Below are positions 32,918 to 36,630 of a stretch of DNA of 36,630 bases, piece by piece. Location: contig JBEHYA010000008.1 in NCBI GenBank assembly GCA_048498415.1, positions 1 to 36,630 of the forward strand. The letters are read 5' to 3'. This DNA comes from JBEHYA01 sp048498415 (GTDB lineage Bacteria; Pseudomonadota; Alphaproteobacteria; UBA9219; RGZA01). The translations under genes were made by a program, and so were the position numbers. The notes beneath the pieces are model-generated. The model was not told the origin of the DNA. It did not search any database and worked only from the letters and a program-made list of their open reading frames with translations. Every line of letters starts with the position of its first letter. Within the stretch, counting starts at the first letter, position 1.

Positions 32918-33061
32918 ATGCGTATGGGACATATCGGCATTGGCGTGATCATCGCCATCATCCTGATTTTCTACTGGTGGCACAAAGACCACCCTGCCGA
33001 CACCGCCGCGCCGGTAAAAGCCGTGATGGAATACAACCTCATGCTTCCAAAAGCGGCGTAA
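32918..33061 (+). CDS. Membrane microprotein of 47 residues
   Basis: A short ORF with GGAG 7 bases before its ATG. Residues about 5-20 (HIGIGVIIAIILIFYWW) form one transmembrane helix flanked by HKDH, then a 25-residue polar tail. It lies between a terminator and the next gene. I do not know its role; single-helix proteins of this size often sit in or modulate membrane complexes. Confidence 0.6.
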   Translation: MRMGHIGIGVIIAIILIFYWWHKDHPADTAAPVKAVMEYNLMLPKAA

Positions 33062-33165
33062 TTTCGCCCGGCATAGTTAATCGCCGCACGAAATAAGGCT
33101 TTGCTTTCGGGTTCTTTTGTTACATTGGACCGGCAACAAAAGCTTTTTTCGGCGGAGTATTTTTC

Positions 33166-34017
33166 ATGGCTTATTCAATTGGTGATGGCGTTCATTCGCT
33201 TTATGAACTGGGCAAAACAGCCAGCCCGGAGCAGGACGCGGAAATCGCGCGGCTGCTGGATGATGCTTTTGACAAGCTTCTTGAAAATTATCAGCCCTTC
33301 GAATTATCGGATAAAGACAGCTACTTAAAGCGCATGCACCGCCAGAACCAGAATTTCGGCGGCGGCAATGAAACCTCGGTGTGGACGTCGTATCTCGTCA
33401 ACATTGAAGGCGGCAAGATTACTGAAGTGATATTGAGCGAGCTCTATCCTTCGGGCCTCGCGGGCATTCAGTTCTGGACGGCTAGCGGTGCTCCGCCATC
33501 CGGTGAGATTATGGCCTCCGCCCTGTTAAATATCGGCCTCCGCGAAATACGGAAAGACGCGCAAGGTACGCCCACCGGTTATGAAGGCGTGCTGTGGCAG
33601 GATGTGCCAGTAAAAGCCATGATTATGGAAGTTGTTAAAGGTTCACGGGCGGAAGCCGGCGCAATCATCGGTGCCCAGCGCGCGCCGTTTGAACATGGGC
33701 AGCATTCAATGACTACCCTGAACGATGTGCGGCCAATCGAGCTTCTCGTTTTGAATGCTGTGAATGGTTTTGATGTCCCGCTGCTGGAATTGCTGGAAGA
33801 GCATGTCAAAAACTCTTTCGAAACCAATGTTGGTGAAATCTCACCCGCGGTTGAAAATATCCCGGCTTATCTGGAAGCCAATCCGGCTTATCAGAATGAA
33901 ATGTCGGAAATCAGAATGGCCAAAGCACAGCTCAGGCTGGGTGAAATCTGGTTGACGCCGGAGCGGCCGGAAGGCAAGCAGCCATCCGCTACGGATGCGG
34001 CTGCCAGAAACGGCTGA
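33166..34017 (+). CDS. Orphan 283-residue soluble protein
   Basis: Not recognised. ATG 33166 has GGAG 8 bases upstream. The N-terminal 60 residues are helical and acidic (EQDAEIARLLDDAFDKLLEN). The middle has several beta-like segments (TSYLVNIEGGKITEVILSEL, KAMIMEVVKG). Two features stand out: GASGAPPSG-like turns around residue 105, and an acidic helix (LLELLEEHVKNSF). There is no signal peptide or membrane helix. Genes on both sides are unrelated. Confidence 0.7.
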   Translation: MAYSIGDGVHSLYELGKTASPEQDAEIARLLDDAFDKLLENYQPFELSDKDSYLKRMHRQNQNFGGGNETSVWTSYLVNIEGGKITEVILSELYPSGLAGIQFWTASGAPPSGEIMASALLNIGLREIRKDAQGTPTGYEGVLWQDVPVKAMIMEVVKGSRAEAGAIIGAQRAPFEHGQHSMTTLNDVRPIELLVLNAVNGFDVPLLELLEEHVKNSFETNVGEISPAVENIPAYLEANPAYQNEMSEIRMAKAQLRLGEIWLTPERPEGKQPSATDAAARNG

Positions 34018-34024
34018 TTTAAAC

Positions 34025-34101
34025 TGGTGACCCCGGCAGGAGTCGAACCTGCGACCTGTTGCTTAGAAGGCAACTGCTCTATCCAGCTGAGCTACGGGGT
34101 C
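34025..34101 (-). tRNA. tRNA-Arg (UCU)
   Basis: 77 nt including encoded CCA; acceptor GACCCCG pairs with CGGGGTC; anticodon loop CTTCTAA gives UCU, which reads AGA and AGG. It lies downstream of the NDUFS4-like gene on the same strand. Confidence 0.97.
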
Positions 34102-34168
34102 ATGGCGTTTAAACTAGCCGATAAACCCTGCCAAAAGCTTTAACGGCCTGAAACCAACGATTAAAAGG

Positions 34169-34507
34169 CTATTTTCTGCTTGTCCCAGCGGCTTGATCTG
34201 CAACCTGGTCTTGCGGGCGCACCCACTTGAAATTGTCCATGTAGTTGCGCGGCGTGACTTTGCGCTGCTTGGGCAGCACCACCACATAATCCCAGTTATT
34301 TTTCTTCGCGAACGCCACGGCTTCTTCCTGCGTATCGAAATTCAGAACGCCATTGAGTTCGCCCAGCGTATCACCGGCGCTCACCCAGCCCATCAGCGGC
34401 TCGGGCACGCGGGCGGTCGGGGTTTCGGGTTTGATCGTCCAGTGCTGCGCCTTGGCGCGGCCCGATTGCATCGCGGATTTGGCTGGCTGAAGAATACGCA
34501 CGCGCAT
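34169..34507 (-). CDS. NDUFS4-like complex I accessory subunit (ETC_C1_NDUFA4 family)
   Basis: A 112-residue protein starting at ATG 34507 with AGGA 6 bases upstream. It shows MRVRILQPAKSAMQSGRAKA at the start, WTIKPETPTARVPEPLMGW, FDTQEEAVAFAKKNNWDY and a C-terminal YMDNFKWVRPQDQ. The family corresponds to the mitochondrial complex I 18-kDa accessory subunit, and its presence marks Alphaproteobacteria and mitochondria. It follows the tRNA-Pro gene by 17 bases, so its mRNA start could come from tRNA 3' processing. The rest of nuo is not in the window. Confidence 0.92.
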   Translation of the reverse strand: MRVRILQPAKSAMQSGRAKAQHWTIKPETPTARVPEPLMGWVSAGDTLGELNGVLNFDTQEEAVAFAKKNNWDYVVVLPKQRKVTPRNYMDNFKWVRPQDQVADQAAGTSRK

Positions 34508-34524
34508 GGGAGATCCTATTCTAG

Positions 34525-34602
34525 TGGTCGGGACAGCGGGATTCGAACTCGCGACCTCTTGTACCCAAAACAAGCGCTCTAGCCAGGCTGAGCTATGTCC
34601 CG
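34525..34602 (-). tRNA. tRNA-Pro (UGG)
   Basis: 78 nt including encoded CCA; acceptor CGGGACA pairs with TGTCCCG; anticodon loop TTTGGGT gives UGG, reading CCA and CCG. The T-arm is GCGAG-TTCGAAT-CCCGC, which leaves one A-C mismatch in the stem. It is on the same strand as the flanking DUF192 and NDUFS4-like genes. Confidence 0.96.
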
Positions 34603-34676
34603 AAACAGTGAAATGTATGCAGCAAAACACCCTGCCGTTCAAACCTTAAATAGCCGCTAATAAGCGTTATATGGGC

Positions 34677-35171
34677 CTAATTGGCAGGCAGATAAGGCGG
34701 GGCTGTGACCTGGTCGCCAACCTTCAGGCCGGCTTTGGCCGCCTGCCCGCCCTGGATTTCCAGAATGGCTTTCACGGGGCCGCCTGATTCGATTGGCGTG
34801 TCGTCAAACGGCCGGGCGTTTTCGTGGATTTTGATCACGCGGCCCGCCTCATCCATGAACAGCATATCAAGACTAACCCGCGTATTGTGCATCCACATGC
34901 TCTGCATGGAGGGATGGTCAAACATAAACAGCATACCGTAATCGGGGTTGATGTGGTCGCGGTACATCAGGCCGGTCTCCAGCTGCGCGCGGGTGATCGC
35001 GGCTTCCACATTAAACGTGATGGGCGGGTGCGCGGCGCCGGTCACCACCAGCGGCGTTTTGGCCGGCGCGGCGGAGATGCTCATCCCCGGCACAAAAGCC
35101 AGCGCCATCACCCCGAGGGCGAGCACGAACGCCGCAATGGCGGGCACATATTTAAAGCGTTGATTAATCAT
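34677..35171 (-). CDS. DUF192 family exported protein
   Basis: A 164-residue protein. ATG 35171 begins with a signal or anchor helix (YVPAIAAFVLALGVMALAF), then the DUF192 domain: ITRAQLETGLMYRDHINPDYGMLF, SMWMHNTRVSLDMLFMDEAGRV and ILEIQGGQAAKAGLKVGD. The function of the family is unknown. Family members are often exported, as here. Tryptophan-containing WMHNT is the classic motif. It is divergent from the next plus-strand gene; the two start regions are only 49 bases apart. Confidence 0.9.
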   Translation of the reverse strand: MINQRFKYVPAIAAFVLALGVMALAFVPGMSISAAPAKTPLVVTGAAHPPITFNVEAAITRAQLETGLMYRDHINPDYGMLFMFDHPSMQSMWMHNTRVSLDMLFMDEAGRVIKIHENARPFDDTPIESGGPVKAILEIQGGQAAKAGLKVGDQVTAPPYLPAN

Positions 35172-35220
35172 TCTGACCCACCATAATAAGGTAATCTGCC
35201 GTCCATCAAGGGAATTTGCC

Positions 35221-36009
35221 ATGGCCTTCGCCGCCCCACGCGTTTTTCTGCTGGCCTTCGCTCTGGTGCTTGTTAACGCGCCGGCCTACGCCCAGCAGAT
35301 ATACGTAAAGCCGGCGCCCACGGGCACCAACCAGCCAAAAGTGGAATACGGTATCAAATCCGCGCCGCCGCCAAAACCCGTGCAGACAGCGCCGGCGCCG
35401 CAAGCCCCGGTGCAGCAGCCCACGCAACCCGTGCAGACAGCGCCGCAACCGGCGCCCATGCCGGTGCAGCATGCACAGCCGCAGCCCGTGCCGGCCGGCC
35501 CGCCGCCGAATAATAACGGCATGATACAGATTGAAAAAATCGGCAAGGCGCAGATCATTAAAAGCCAGGAAGATCGCCGGCCCCTGCCGCAGGGCGCGGG
35601 CTCCAGCGTGCTGAATGTAAATATTCAGCCCGGCACGCTGGGCGCAGGCGACCGGCTCAATGTCACGCGCACGCTGGGGCTGAACGATCAGCAAATCCAG
35701 TCGGCCTGTATCCTGCAATATCAAGTGCTGGTTGATTTCGGCAACAACAATGGCGAGATGCTGTATGTCCGCACGGCGCCGCAGGTGACCTATAAATTCA
35801 ACGGCCCCTTAAATGGCATCAGCCTTTTTGCGCAGCCGGCGTGCACAAAACTGCAGGCCCCCTTGAACGGCATGGTGGTCGAAGAAAGCGGCCGCTATAT
35901 TTTGGGCGGGCCCCTGGTGGCGTGCCCCAAGCCAACAAAGGCGTATGGCAATATTCAGGTGGGTTTCCATTATTTGGGCAACGGCAAGGCCGAGTGCACG
36001 TATCAATAA
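35221..36009 (+). CDS. Exported Pro/Gln-rich protein
   Basis: A 262-residue protein with signal peptide at 1-24 (FLLAFALVLVNAPAYA). Residues about 35-98 are a Pro/Gln/Ala/Val linker with repeated PVQTAP and PQPAP units. The rest (about 100-262) looks folded and contains Cys residues in SACILQYQV, AQPACTKLQAP, LVACPKPTKA and AECTYQ, so one or two disulphides in the periplasm are likely. No family recognised. ATG 35221 follows GGG AATTTGCC, a poor ribosome site, but the signal peptide starts right there. Confidence 0.72.
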   Translation: MAFAAPRVFLLAFALVLVNAPAYAQQIYVKPAPTGTNQPKVEYGIKSAPPPKPVQTAPAPQAPVQQPTQPVQTAPQPAPMPVQHAQPQPVPAGPPPNNNGMIQIEKIGKAQIIKSQEDRRPLPQGAGSSVLNVNIQPGTLGAGDRLNVTRTLGLNDQQIQSACILQYQVLVDFGNNNGEMLYVRTAPQVTYKFNGPLNGISLFAQPACTKLQAPLNGMVVEESGRYILGGPLVACPKPTKAYGNIQVGFHYLGNGKAECTYQ

Positions 36010-36016
36010 CGCCGGC

Positions 36017-36630
36017 CTAGAGACGATTGGTGGCGACATCATCTAAAAACTGATGAATGCCGTCTTTGATCGTTTGCGTGTTATACATTTCCATATGATC
36101 GGCCTGGGGGTCGGTGAGCAGTTTTTTAGGCTCAGCCGCATGCTCATACAGGCGTTTTTCCAGAACGGATGGAATGACATGATCGCGCCCCGCCAGCAAA
36201 ACCAGCAAGGGCGAGCCGATATCCCTGATTTTATCGAAGGATTCATAGCGGTCGCGCACCATCCAGAAAATGGGCACGAAAGGGTAACGCTCGCTGCCCA
36301 CTTCCGGAATGGATGTATAAGGCACTTCCAGCACCAGCGCTTTTTCCTTGCCTTCAACCGCCATCTGGGTGGCAACGCCGGTGCCCATGCTCTCGCCATA
36401 TATGATGACCGTGTCGCGCGGGATTTTTTTCTGCGCCGCCAGCGCCTGAAGCGCGGCGCGGCCATCGATATATAAACCGTCTTCGCTCGGCTCGCCCGGG
36501 TTGCCGTCATACCCGCGGTAGGTGGCCAGCATCACGCCGAACCCCCATTGCTGCCACAGTAAAACTTTGGGCGCGCGCATATCGAGATTACCCGCATTGC
36601 CCTGAAAAAATAAAATATGCGGATAGCCGG
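36017..36630 (-). CDS. Alpha/beta hydrolase, C-terminal part (5' end outside window)
   Basis: The frame runs off the right edge, so the start is missing; the internal ATG at 36580 is not the start. Just upstream of it the frame reads YPHILFFQGNAGNLD, the oxyanion-hole segment (usual FFHGNAGN) of BEM46/YfhR-type hydrolases. Then VMLATYRGYDGNPGEPSE, the nucleophile Ser in YGESMGTGVA, the acid Asp in LAGRDHVIP and the His in ADHMEMY, completing the triad. No substrate can be inferred. His in the oxyanion motif is replaced by Gln. It is convergent with the exported protein gene, 7 bases apart. Confidence 0.88.
   Translation of the reverse strand, partial: GYPHILFFQGNAGNLDMRAPKVLLWQQWGFGVMLATYRGYDGNPGEPSEDGLYIDGRAALQALAAQKKIPRDTVIIYGESMGTGVATQMAVEGKEKALVLEVPYTSIPEVGSERYPFVPIFWMVRDRYESFDKIRDIGSPLLVLLAGRDHVIPSVLEKRLYEHAAEPKKLLTDPQADHMEMYNTQTIKDGIHQFLDDVATNRL

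Overview
The window looks like the chromosome of a free-living alphaproteobacterium. The evidence is the gene block TIGR02300-type protein / aroA / cmk / rpsA, a DUF1013 (TrcR-type) cell-cycle regulator, an NDUFS4-like complex I accessory gene beside tRNA-Pro, and low-complexity tails on S1, S6, S18 and L9. The genus cannot be named from sequence alone. GC content is moderately high. Genes are densely packed, with many 4-bp ATGA/GTGA overlaps.

Bases 1-2835 differ from the rest. They hold the 3' part of a type III restriction-like helicase/nuclease gene whose C-terminal extension ends in a HEPN-type RNase motif. It is coupled by a GTGA overlap to a gene joining a degenerate Mrr-like endonuclease domain to an intact Fic AMP-transferase domain. 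I read this as an accessory defence or toxin cassette. It abuts the 3' end of an initiator tRNA-fMet gene (3014-3090), the usual side for an integrated island. It is the best candidate for an undescribed system, but the window cuts off its upstream part.

Bases 3100-10320 hold housekeeping and metabolic genes: an EamA-type transporter, the DUF1013 regulator, a quinone oxidoreductase, purE-purK, leuA and a GT2 glycosyltransferase. REP-like palindromes lie in two of the gaps. Bases 10320-16550 carry the TIGR02300 / aroA / cmk / rpsA block, interrupted by a DUF2628 membrane protein and a pair of diverged orphan paralogues. A Ser/Ala/Gln-repeat envelope protein follows, then the rpsF-rpsR-rplI operon with a strong terminator.

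Bases 20200-25600 contain an orphan gene, a promoter region with eight GANTC (CcrM-type) sites, an orphan gene overlapping hisI, and a TetR / HlyD / DHA2 efflux module with a perfect inverted-repeat operator. Bases 25680-30650 hold a small orphan, putA (proline to glutamate, without the DNA-binding domain) and an ammonium transporter gene without glnK.

Bases 30650-36630 contain a structured leader with a 50-residue ORF, a TPR/glycosyltransferase-like protein, a lipoprotein, a 47-residue membrane microprotein, orphan genes, tRNA-Arg(UCU), an NDUFS4-like gene, tRNA-Pro(UGG), a DUF192 protein, a Pro/Gln-rich exported protein and a truncated alpha/beta hydrolase gene.
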